Below, one piece after another: positions 52,390-60,728 of a stretch of 64,000 bases of DNA. This DNA is from Oscillospiraceae bacterium. Lineage in GTDB: Bacteria > Bacillota > Clostridia > Oscillospirales > CAG-272. Numbering within the stretch: the stretch's first letter is position 1; each line of letters starts with the position of its first letter. The DNA lies in the NCBI GenBank assembly GCA_015064385.1, contig SVSI01000002.1, positions 1-64,000 on the forward strand. Direction: 5' to 3'. Position numbers and translations under genes: made by a program. The notes under the pieces are model-generated. The model ran no database searches and was not told the DNA's origin. It worked only from the letters and a program-made list of their open reading frames with translations.

Positions 52390-52806
52390 ATGAAAAAAAG
52401 AATTCTTGGAATAGACTACGGTAAGGTTCGTACCGGCTTTGCCGTAAGCGATCTTCTCGGGCTTACTGCGAGTCCGATAGGAACCTTCAAAATAACGGGC
52501 GACCGTTCTCTTGTGGAAAAGGTCTGCGAGCTGACCAAAGAGTACGAGGTCAGCGAAATAGTTATCGGAAATCCGATAAATATGGACGGAAGCCGAGGCG
52601 ACAGCTCAACTAAAGTACAGTATCTGGCAACTCTTATCGAAAAGGACACGGGTCTGCCCGTAATACTTTTTGACGAGAGATGCACCACTATGCTCGCGCA
52701 CAAGCTGCTTAACGCTACCGACACGCGAGGTGCGAAGCGCAAAAGCGTTGTCGATACCCTTTCCGCACAGATAATTCTGCAGAATTATCTCGACTCACGA
52801 AAATAA
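52390..52806 (+). CDS. ruvX: Putative pre-16S rRNA nuclease YqgF/RuvX
   Basis: 138 residues. LGIDYGKVRTGFAVSDLLGL carries the first aspartate, VIGNPINMDGSRGD the middle motif, LFDERCTTMLAHKLL and KRKSVVDTLSAQIILQNYLD the rest of the RNase H-like site. Matures 16S rRNA. Very close behind the hydrolase-like gene. Confidence 0.93.
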   Translation: MKKRILGIDYGKVRTGFAVSDLLGLTASPIGTFKITGDRSLVEKVCELTKEYEVSEIVIGNPINMDGSRGDSSTKVQYLATLIEKDTGLPVILFDERCTTMLAHKLLNATDTRGAKRKSVVDTLSAQIILQNYLDSRK

Positions 52807-52848
52807 ATATTTTATCGGAATATTTTTATTTTATAAGGAGAAAGACTT

Positions 52849-53850
52849 ATGAACCGCAACATTGACAAATTCATCGCCATGGCGGAAGCTTGCGTTAAAA
52901 ACCACGAGCTTGCGCCCGGAAAGTATCAGCGCTGGAGATGGCAGAACGAAAAGGGCACCCGCAACCTCGGATCGACCGAGTACGGATGTGCAGACGCTGC
53001 CAACATTCTCTATATGATCGGAAAATTCCCGAGAGATTACGAGATCAGAAAAGCGTGCGTTGACGAGCTTCAGAGCTTCCAGCAGGAGGACGGCTGCTTC
53101 AGAGAACCCACCCACTGCATGCTCCACACCACAGCTCACTGTATAGCGGCGCTCGAGCTTTTTGACGCAGGCGTAAAATATCCCCTTACCTATCACATGG
53201 AGCAGTTCGGAACTCCCGAAAAGGTTCGTGCGTTCCTTGAAAGTCTTAAGTGGGCAACCGATCCTTGGGGACAGTCACATCACGGCGCGGGCTTCTATGC
53301 CGCTATGATTCTGACCTGCAATATGCCTCTTGAGTGGCAGGACGCTTATTTCGGCTGGCTCTGCGAGAACAACGACCCCGTTACCGGTATCGGAAGAAAG
53401 GATCACGGCGACACCAAGATCCTTCAGCACCACCTCAACGGCTGGTTCCACTATATGTTCAACTTTGAGTTCACTCACCGTGCATTCCCGAACGCTGAAA
53501 AGCTCATTGACAACTGTATCGATATGTATAAGAAAAAGGAATTCCAGCACGTTTATCCTTGGGGACTCGGATGCGGCTTTGCCGAGATCGACTGGGTATT
53601 CGCTCTCAATCGCGCATCCAGACACACCGGCTACAGAAGACAGGAAGCTCTCGAACTTATGCGTGATTTCGCAGAAGGATATCTTACCTATCTTGAAAAC
53701 ATCGACGTCGATACCGACGATCGCTTCAATGACCTTCACGAGCTCTTCGGCGCTATGTGCTGCGTAGCAGAGCTTCAGATCGCCTTCCCCGACGAGATAA
53801 GATCCACCTTCCCGCTCAAGAACGTTCTTGACAGACGTCCTTTCATTTAA
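52849..53850 (+). CDS. Alpha/alpha-toroid-like protein, first of a tandem pair
   Basis: 333 residues. Helical with motifs typical of terpenoid-cyclase-like toroids: FQQEDGCFREPTHCMLHTTA then HCIAALELFDAG, and WQDAYFGWLCENNDPVTGIG. Other marked features are GKYQRWRWQNEKGTRNLGS and HLNGWFHYMFNFEFTHRAF. I do not recognise a named family. There is no signal peptide, so it is cytosolic. GGAG precedes ATG. The second gene of the pair is about 75 percent identical in the first 80 residues. Confidence 0.82.
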   Translation: MNRNIDKFIAMAEACVKNHELAPGKYQRWRWQNEKGTRNLGSTEYGCADAANILYMIGKFPRDYEIRKACVDELQSFQQEDGCFREPTHCMLHTTAHCIAALELFDAGVKYPLTYHMEQFGTPEKVRAFLESLKWATDPWGQSHHGAGFYAAMILTCNMPLEWQDAYFGWLCENNDPVTGIGRKDHGDTKILQHHLNGWFHYMFNFEFTHRAFPNAEKLIDNCIDMYKKKEFQHVYPWGLGCGFAEIDWVFALNRASRHTGYRRQEALELMRDFAEGYLTYLENIDVDTDDRFNDLHELFGAMCCVAELQIAFPDEIRSTFPLKNVLDRRPFI

Positions 53851-53870
53851 GGGATCTGCTCTTAACCCTG

Positions 53871-53978
53871 CCAAGAAACTTTTTGTAAAAAGTTTCTTGG
53901 AACTTCAAAAACTTAAAGATACTCGGAAAACCTTTTTGAAAAAAGGTTTTCCGAACCTTTCCAAAAACTTTACTTAAA
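53871..53978 (+). repeat. Double-hairpin dispersed repeat, copy B
   Basis: Hairpin 1 CCAAGAAACTTTTT/AAAAAGTTTCTTGG (53871-53900), linker, hairpin 2 CGGAAAACCTTTTT/AAAAAGGTTTTCCG (53924-53953), tail AACCTTTCCAAAAACTTTACTTAAA. It lies between the two paralogous genes. Confidence 0.8.
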
Positions 53979-53997
53979 ACATGGGAGAATACGTCTT

Positions 53998-54993
53998 ATG
54001 AACAGAAACATTGACAATATCATCGCTATGGTCGAAAAGTCGGTTGAAGACCACTGCCTCGGCCTCGGAAAATATCAGCGTTGGAGATGGCAGAACGACA
54101 AGGGCGACCGCAACCTCGGATCCTCCGAGTACGGTTGCGCGGATGCGGCAAACATTCTCTACACCATCGGCAAGTTTCCGAGAGATCTCGAGACTCGTGC
54201 CGCTTGCGTTGCAGAGCTCCGGAGCTTCCAGAGAGAGGACGGCTGCTTCTCCGAGCCCACTCACCATTTTCTTCATTCTACCGCGCACTGTATAGCTGCG
54301 CTTGAGCTTTTTGACGCCGCTCCGAAATATCCGCTTACCTATCATATGGAAAACTTCGGCACGCCCGAAAAGCTTTACGAGTATCTACCCACTCTCGGCT
54401 GGATAAGCGATCCTTGGCCGCAGTCTCACCGCGGCGCGGGACTTTTCGCAGCAATGATCCTCACCTGCAATATGCCTCTTGAGTGGCAGGATGCTTACTT
54501 TAAGTGGCTGTGGGATCATAACGATCCCGTAACCGGAATCGGACACAAGGAGCACGGCGACGTTAAGCCGCTTCAGCATCACCTGAACGGTTGGTTCCAC
54601 TATATGTTCAACCACGTTTACGCAAATCGTCCCTTCCCGAATTCTGATAAGCTTATTGATTCTTGTATCGATATGTACAAAAACGGCGGCGTAAGTGCCA
54701 ACTTCGGAAAGTCGTTCGGATTTGCCGAGATCGACTGGGTATTCGCTCTCAACCGTGCATCGCTCAACACCGGATACAGAAGACAGGAGGCACTTGAGTG
54801 CATCCGTGATTTTACAGGAGGTTATCTCGACTTCATCGAGTCTATCGATCCTGCAAAGCACCCTGGCTTCAACGACCTTCACATGCTCTTCGGAACGGTC
54901 TGCTGTCTCTCCGAGCTCCAGCTTGCACTCCCCGGCGAGATCAAGACCACGATTCCGCTTAAGAACGTTCTTGACAGACGTCCTTTCATTTAA
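53998..54993 (+). CDS. Alpha/alpha-toroid-like protein, second of a tandem pair
   Basis: 331 residues, same architecture as the gene before it: GKYQRWRWQNDKGDRNLGSS, EYGCADAANILY, FQREDGCFSEPTHHFLHSTA, HLNGWFHYMFNHVYANRPF and an identical end LKNVLDRRPFI. Differences cluster around 30-45, 200-245 and 285-300. The pair likely arose by tandem duplication; both frames are intact, so both are kept by selection. Ends at a strong terminator. Confidence 0.82.
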   Translation: MNRNIDNIIAMVEKSVEDHCLGLGKYQRWRWQNDKGDRNLGSSEYGCADAANILYTIGKFPRDLETRAACVAELRSFQREDGCFSEPTHHFLHSTAHCIAALELFDAAPKYPLTYHMENFGTPEKLYEYLPTLGWISDPWPQSHRGAGLFAAMILTCNMPLEWQDAYFKWLWDHNDPVTGIGHKEHGDVKPLQHHLNGWFHYMFNHVYANRPFPNSDKLIDSCIDMYKNGGVSANFGKSFGFAEIDWVFALNRASLNTGYRRQEALECIRDFTGGYLDFIESIDPAKHPGFNDLHMLFGTVCCLSELQLALPGEIKTTIPLKNVLDRRPFI

Positions 54994-55006
54994 GAAAACA
55001 AACGTA

Positions 55007-55038
55007 AAAAACCGTGCTGAGAAATCAGCACGGTTTTT
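55007..55038. terminator. Bidirectional terminator
   Basis: AAAAACCGTGCTGA-GAAA-TCAGCACGGTTTTT, 14-base perfect stem, between converging genes. Confidence 0.92.
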
Positions 55039-55040
55039 AT

Positions 55041-56138
55041 TTATATTTTAGAAAGGATATATTTGTCGGTTATTTCGGTGTTTTCTTTTATACCCTCGGC
55101 ACGCTGTGAGAACTTTTTGGAAAGCTTTTCATTATTAACGTACGAAACGAAATTCTTGAACTGTCCGCTGTCCGTGGGAGATGCGTAACCCTTTTCGGGA
55201 AGCTCAAGCTTTTTAACGACGTAGTAACAGTCGTCGTTTTCGCAGAGCTTTACCTCACCCACCTCCATCTCGAGTGCCGCAGAGGTCACTGCCGCCGAGT
55301 GCGAAAGATAGTCGTCTGCGCTGACGTAGAATCCGTTTGGAGTCGAGGCAAGATCAAATCCGAATTCCTTCATATATTTTTCCATAAGAGCGTTCATATC
55401 CGCTCCGCCAAGCGCCTCGGCATATACGCTCTGTGCCTTGGAAACTACTTCGTCCTTTTCGCTGTCGCTGAGCTCCTCGGTCAGATATCTGCCGGTGGAA
55501 TCGGTCTTTCTCGTTCCGTCATCGTTGTAAACGTATCTTACGTTTTTAAGGAACATAACGTATTTTACTCTTGCATAGTAGGTGTTATAATACGCTTCAA
55601 GCTCGTCTGCCGTTGCCGTTTCGACGCCGCTCGTGTCGTCATACAGATACTTGAGCACGGCATTATACTGCTCTTCCGCACGGAAGACCGCTTTCATTTC
55701 TTTAAGTGTAATGCCGTAATCCTCTTTCAGCATCTTGGTATATTCCGAGCGGCTCTCGTAATGAGCTATCTGCTCGTTTACCGTATCTTTTATGGATTTT
55801 TCCGCCTCGTCGCTCAGCTCAAGTCCAAGCTCGTCGAAAAGTACCATACCGACAAGGTAAAACCTTATTCTCGTCTCGATCTGGGACGATATATATTCCT
55901 CGTTGGTCACACCCGTATCGTTGAGCGACGCCCAATATTCGGGGGTGTCCTTTACGTCCGAATAATAGGTAAGGAAATAATCCTTCCAGTTGTTCATCCA
56001 GTACGAGTACATTCCTTCACTTATCTCGTGACCGTCAAGCTCGAGCACTACCTTAGATCTTCTGCTGCACGAAGCAAACTGAAAAGGGAGCGCAAGGAGA
56101 GCGAGAATAAAAGCAAGTATTCTGAGATATTTTTTCAT
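55041..56138 (-). CDS. PrsA-like foldase lipoprotein (SurA-type)
   Basis: 365 residues. Signal peptide with lipobox FASC, so a lipid-anchored exported protein. The N-terminal helical part (VNEQIAHYESRSEYTKMLKE, LKEMKAVFRAEEQYNAVLKY) resembles SurA/PrsA chaperone arms. The middle (about 190-330) has rotamase-like pieces (ARVKYVMFLKNVR, LEMEVGEVKLCENDDCYYVV) without a complete parvulin signature. Probably assists folding of exported proteins. Confidence 0.75.
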   Translation of the reverse strand: MKKYLRILAFILALLALPFQFASCSRRSKVVLELDGHEISEGMYSYWMNNWKDYFLTYYSDVKDTPEYWASLNDTGVTNEEYISSQIETRIRFYLVGMVLFDELGLELSDEAEKSIKDTVNEQIAHYESRSEYTKMLKEDYGITLKEMKAVFRAEEQYNAVLKYLYDDTSGVETATADELEAYYNTYYARVKYVMFLKNVRYVYNDDGTRKTDSTGRYLTEELSDSEKDEVVSKAQSVYAEALGGADMNALMEKYMKEFGFDLASTPNGFYVSADDYLSHSAAVTSAALEMEVGEVKLCENDDCYYVVKKLELPEKGYASPTDSGQFKNFVSYVNNEKLSKKFSQRAEGIKENTEITDKYILSKI

Positions 56139-56184
56139 ATCTTTACCTCTGTTTTAAGCTTTTTATAATTTTAACACCGATATA

Positions 56185-59100
56185 TCAGCTATTCCAGCCG
56201 TTTTCATTGATTATTTGTATATATTCTTTTAACATTTTTTCGGCAACATCGAGCGGGCTTTCATTTTTAGCCGGCTTTGCAAGCACACTCGGTACACTTC
56301 CCATACTAATAAGGATACGTCCGTTGTTTTTGGCGGCAAGAGTTGACCATGCGCTCGCATTCATTTTTGCGGGTACGAAGGTAACGCCTCGCGTTTGCGC
56401 CATCACCTTGGATATTCCTGCCTCGCTTCCGAGAGCGCGGATAAGAGATATACGAAGCAGATTATCGGTCACCTTCGGCATATCTCCGTATCTGTCGATA
56501 AACTCGTCTGCAACGTCGTAAAGATCGTCGGGAGTATTTATAAGTGAGATCTTTCGGTATGCGTCTATTCTCTGCATAGAGCCCGAAATGTATTTTTCGG
56601 GGATATACGCGTCAACTCCCATACTGACCGTACATTCGACCTTTTTCTTGGGAGCTTCGCCCTTTTCCTCGAGAACCGCCTCGTTGAGAAGACGCATATA
56701 AAGCTCGTATCCGACGCTTGACATATGCCCGTGCTGCTCTGCTCCGAGAATATTTCCCGCGCCTCTTATCTCGAGGTCGCGCATTGCAACCTTGAATCCC
56801 GCGCCAAACTCGGTAAAGTCGCGTATTGCCGCAAGACGCTTGCTTGCCACCTCGGTGAGGACCTTTCCCTTATGATAAGTGAAATAAGCGTACGCCCTTC
56901 TGCTTGAGCGCCCTACTCTTCCCCTTATCTGATGTAGCTGTGAAAGTCCCATCTTGTCCGCGTCCTCAATAATAAGGGTATTTGCGTTCGGAATATCGAC
57001 TCCCGTTTCGATTATCGTGGTACAGATAAGAATATCGGTCTCGCCGCTTATCATAGTCTGCCAGATATCCGAAAGATCCTCTTTGTCCATCTGACCGTGT
57101 GCTACGCGTACCACGGCATCGGGAAACTGCTTTGATATACGCGCCGAAAGAGGATACGAGCGCTCCACGTTGTTACAGAGATAGAACACCTGTCCTCCCC
57201 TATGGAGCTCTTTATTTATCGCCTCGTAAATTATAGATTCGTCGTACTCGGTAACGTAGGTCTGAACGGGCATTCGGTCGCCCGGTGCCTCCTCGAGTAT
57301 AGACATATCGCGGATACCGCTCATTGCCATATTGAGGGTTCTCGGTATCGGGGTCGCGGTAAGAGTCAGAAAATCGACGTTTCCGACCATTTTCTTAAGC
57401 TTTTCCTTCTGAACTACGCCGAAACGCTGCTCCTCGTCAACCACAACGAGTCCGAGATCGCGGAATTCTATATCGCCCGAAAGTATTCGGTGCGTTCCGA
57501 TAAGAACATCTACCTCTCCGCGCTTCACCGCACGAAGTATTGCCTCCTGCTGCTTGGGTGAAACTACACGCGAGAGCATTTCAACTCTTATGGGGAAGCC
57601 CCTCATACGCGAGGTGAACGTGCGGTAGTGCTGCATTGCAAGTATCGTCGTAGGAACGAGGACTGCGACCTGCTTTGAGTTGGCGACTGCCTTGAAAGCG
57701 GCACGAAGAGCGACCTCGGTCTTTCCGTAACCAACGTCTCCGCAGAGTAGGCGGTCCATAGGATAGGGCTGCTCCATATCCCTTCTGACCTCGTCTATTG
57801 CCTCAAGCTGACCGTCCGTTTCTTCATATTCAAAGCTGTCGGCAAACTCTCGGGTGAGCGCGTCGTCGGGAGCAAAGGCGTATCCCGGACGGCGCAGACG
57901 CGCCGCGTAAAGCTGTATAAGCTCCTTTGCCATCTCCTTTGCCGCCGCCTTGACCTTCGTTTTTGTCTTTGCCCACTCGGCGCCTCCCATTTTCGAGAGC
58001 TTGACCTCGCCGTCCGCGGCGTGCGCGCCTATATATTTTGAAATAGTCTCAAGCTGATTACAGGGCAGATAAAGCATATCGGTACCCGCGTATTTGATCT
58101 TGACAAAATCCTTGCGTACTCCCGCAACCACGAGACTTTCGAGTCCCAGATACTGACCTACGCCGTGATTTATATGGACTACGTAGTCACCAACGCTCAG
58201 CTCGCTGTATGAAAGTATCGCCTCGCCCGAGGATCTCTTTATCTTCGCACTGCGCGCCGTTCGCTTTGCCTGTCTCACTGCCTGAACGCCCGAGCGGCAG
58301 ACCGAGAGAAATGCACATTTCATATCGGTAAGCTCAAAGCCCGAAACCGTGGGCAGACATACGACTTGGAGCTGTGCTCCATCTGCGCTTGAAGCACGAA
58401 TTCCGCGCTCGGCAAGCATTTCGCATATATTTTTTACGCTCGTTTCGTTCTCGCACGCAAGCGTCATATTAAAGGAAAGTCGGTAATAGTTTTCAATATC
58501 CTCGCACAGAAGATCGAGATTTTCCGCGTACGAAACTATCTGCTTGGTTCTGAAATTAAATATTCCCAGAAGACGAACGTCCGCCCCGAGCGAGACCGAA
58601 AATGCGTCCGTAACTATATTTTTGTGCTCGTAAAGCGTTGCCGCAAAATCCTCTTTGAAAATGAAATACTCTGCAAATTCGGGGATCACGAGCTTACTTT
58701 CAAGCAGCATCTTGACATCCTCGCTCTGCTGCCACTCAAAAGCGTTCGCACGCTCGAGACAGGCGGGCATCTCGACCGTTACAAAGAGAGAATCCTCGTC
58801 AAAATAATCGAAAAGCGTCGCCTTTTCGGGATAAACGAAGGTTATATATTTATCTATGCACGAGAGATCGCGACCGCTGTCAAGCGCCTCGGCTTCAATA
58901 GAAAGCTCTGCGGCAGATCGGTCGTTTTTTACCTTTTTAGCATATTCTCTTATCATTTTCGCAAGCTCTTTTTTCTGCGCGTCGCTCGCTATGACCTCAC
59001 GCACGCTTGAGACCGAGATCATCTCGATATCGTCAAGACGTCTTTGGCTTATTACGTCGAAATAGCTCATTCTGTCTATTTCGGTATCGTAAAATTCTAT

Positions 59101-59688
59101 TCTTACCGGCGCGTCGTATTTGGGCGCGTATATATCGAGAATATCTCCGCGGCGGGCGTACTGACCGGGCGCATCAACTATCTCAACCTTAGTATATCCG
59201 CCCTTTTCAAGGCGCGAAACGATATCGGAAATATCGTAATTTCCCGCAAAGCAGAGGTTAAACGAGGTCTCAAGAAGCTTTTCCTTCGGCACCGTGTACT
59301 GCATTGCCGCATCGGGAGTGGCAATTATCGCGTCACACGAATTTTCCGCAGCCGCAAAAAACACTCCGAGGCGCTCGTGCTCATTCTCGTGAGACGCATA
59401 GACGTTACGAAGAACGAAGTCGCGCGAGAAAAACGGGCGGACATTTAGTCCTATCGCGCCGAGCGAATTCACCATTCGCATAACCTCTTTTTCGTTTCGC
59501 ATAAAAACGAGCGCAGGAGTGTTCTTCGGCACTCTGTCGCGGATAACGGACGCAACGAAAGCGACGGTTGCACCCTCGCAAAGACCGTTTACGAGCGTGG
59601 GAAACTGTCTCGTTCTCTTTTTATTAACTTCGCTGACGAGAGATCTGTATTCTCTCGACTCGGAAAACGCATTAAAAATTCGTTCCAT
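56185..59688 (-). CDS. mfd: Transcription-repair coupling factor Mfd
   Basis: 1167 residues. UvrB-like N-terminal domains, an RNA-polymerase-interacting domain (YVVHINHGVGQYLGLE), then the RecG-like translocase: LLCGDVGYGKTEVALRAAFK (Walker A), LVVVDEEQRFGV (DEEQ box), LTATPIPRTLNMAMSGIRD and QIRGRVGRSSRRAYAYFTYH, ending in the TRCF C-terminal domain. Removes stalled polymerase and recruits UvrA. The start at 59688 is ten bases from repeat copy C and has only a weak site. Confidence 0.96.
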   Translation of the reverse strand: MERIFNAFSESREYRSLVSEVNKKRTRQFPTLVNGLCEGATVAFVASVIRDRVPKNTPALVFMRNEKEVMRMVNSLGAIGLNVRPFFSRDFVLRNVYASHENEHERLGVFFAAAENSCDAIIATPDAAMQYTVPKEKLLETSFNLCFAGNYDISDIVSRLEKGGYTKVEIVDAPGQYARRGDILDIYAPKYDAPVRIEFYDTEIDRMSYFDVISQRRLDDIEMISVSSVREVIASDAQKKELAKMIREYAKKVKNDRSAAELSIEAEALDSGRDLSCIDKYITFVYPEKATLFDYFDEDSLFVTVEMPACLERANAFEWQQSEDVKMLLESKLVIPEFAEYFIFKEDFAATLYEHKNIVTDAFSVSLGADVRLLGIFNFRTKQIVSYAENLDLLCEDIENYYRLSFNMTLACENETSVKNICEMLAERGIRASSADGAQLQVVCLPTVSGFELTDMKCAFLSVCRSGVQAVRQAKRTARSAKIKRSSGEAILSYSELSVGDYVVHINHGVGQYLGLESLVVAGVRKDFVKIKYAGTDMLYLPCNQLETISKYIGAHAADGEVKLSKMGGAEWAKTKTKVKAAAKEMAKELIQLYAARLRRPGYAFAPDDALTREFADSFEYEETDGQLEAIDEVRRDMEQPYPMDRLLCGDVGYGKTEVALRAAFKAVANSKQVAVLVPTTILAMQHYRTFTSRMRGFPIRVEMLSRVVSPKQQEAILRAVKRGEVDVLIGTHRILSGDIEFRDLGLVVVDEEQRFGVVQKEKLKKMVGNVDFLTLTATPIPRTLNMAMSGIRDMSILEEAPGDRMPVQTYVTEYDESIIYEAINKELHRGGQVFYLCNNVERSYPLSARISKQFPDAVVRVAHGQMDKEDLSDIWQTMISGETDILICTTIIETGVDIPNANTLIIEDADKMGLSQLHQIRGRVGRSSRRAYAYFTYHKGKVLTEVASKRLAAIRDFTEFGAGFKVAMRDLEIRGAGNILGAEQHGHMSSVGYELYMRLLNEAVLEEKGEAPKKKVECTVSMGVDAYIPEKYISGSMQRIDAYRKISLINTPDDLYDVADEFIDRYGDMPKVTDNLLRISLIRALGSEAGISKVMAQTRGVTFVPAKMNASAWSTLAAKNNGRILISMGSVPSVLAKPAKNESPLDVAEKMLKEYIQIINENGWNS

Positions 59689-59698
59689 TTCTTTTCTC

Positions 59699-59797
59699 GG
59701 AAAACTTTTGAGAAAAGTTTTCCAAACCTTTCAAAACATCTGCGAGAAAACTTTTTGAAAAAAGTTTTCTCGCGCTCTTTCAAAAACTTTAATTAAA
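59699..59797 (+). repeat. Double-hairpin dispersed repeat, copy C
   Basis: Hairpin 1 GGAAAACTTTT/AAAAGTTTTCC (59699-59723), linker AAACCTTTCAAAACATCTG, hairpin 2 CGAGAAAACTTTTT/AAAAAGTTTTCTCG (59743-59772), tail CTCTTTCAAAAACTTTAATTAA. It lies directly upstream of mfd, in the same place as copy A relative to hflX. Confidence 0.82.
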
Positions 59798-59864
59798 AGC
59801 CGGTGGGTTCAAAACGCAGTTATCCGGCAGTGTTGACTGCCGGTGGGTGTTTTTTATTAAAAAA

Positions 59865-60491
59865 TCAGCTGTTGAATCTATTCATTGCGGTGTCGATATT
59901 GCCCGAAAGCATAACCTCAAGCGCATCTGCCGCTCTGCTGTACGCCTCGGACATCGCCCTACGGTCGTCCTCGGGAATGTTTCCGAGCACCCATTTAACG
60001 AGATCGTATTCGGGTGACGGTTTTTCTCCCACACCGAGCTTTATTCGGGGGAATTCACTCGTTGAAAGATGCGAAATGACGCTCTTTATTCCGTTATGTC
60101 CGCCTGCGCTTCCCTTTCGTCTGATACGGAGCGTGCCGACGCCTATTGAGATATCGTCAAATATTACTATTATATTATCTGCGGGTACGTTATAGAAATC
60201 CGCCGCTTCGCGGATCGCCTCGCCCGAGTTGTTCATAAAGGTCTGCGGCTTCATAAGAAGAACTCTTTTGCCCGCTATCGTGCATTCTCCGACGAGAGAT
60301 TTGAACTTTGCTTTATCAACTCTTGCACGGTATTTATCACAAATAACGTCCATACACATAAATCCCGCATTGTGACGGTTGTAGGTATATTCCTTGCCCG
60401 GATTACCGAGTCCCACAACGATATGAGTGATCGGTCCCGACGCCGCGGGAGCGCTGCTTTCTATTTGCTTGAACAGATCAAAAATTCCCAT
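59865..60491 (-). CDS. pth: Peptidyl-tRNA hydrolase
   Basis: 208 residues. VVGLGNPGKEYTYNRHNAGF carries the catalytic His and Asn; KPQTFMNNSGEAI, IIVIFDDISIGVGTLRIR and GSAGGHNGIKSVISHL are the other motifs. Residues 1-18 (MGIFDLFKQIESSAPAAS) are an extra N-terminal piece not in the usual family. Recycles peptidyl-tRNA released early from ribosomes. pth next to mfd is a common Firmicutes pairing. Confidence 0.95.
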   Translation of the reverse strand: MGIFDLFKQIESSAPAASGPITHIVVGLGNPGKEYTYNRHNAGFMCMDVICDKYRARVDKAKFKSLVGECTIAGKRVLLMKPQTFMNNSGEAIREAADFYNVPADNIIVIFDDISIGVGTLRIRRKGSAGGHNGIKSVISHLSTSEFPRIKLGVGEKPSPEYDLVKWVLGNIPEDDRRAMSEAYSRAADALEVMLSGNIDTAMNRFNS

Positions 60492-60728
60492 ATTTTTATC
60501 CTTTCAACGCGAGTAAATTCTCCCGCATTTTAATACCATAACATTATACAACATTTATTTTCTTTTCGCAAGAGCTTTTTTCCGTTTTTTTCGGGATAAA
60601 TGCACCAAAAATGTTAAAATATTGTAAACTTCACAGCAAGTCTATTTATTCTCTTTCTTCTTTATGATATAATACTTCGGCACACAAAAAGAAAACAATT
60701 TTACACTACACAACGGAGGTAAAAAATT

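Noticed and set aside
59820-59850. Terminator hairpin CCGGCAGT/ACTGCCGG with T-run near the pth 3' end
   Set aside because: The T-run is on the plus strand, and no plus-strand gene ends there; on the minus strand it lacks the U tract, so I did not list it as the pth terminator.
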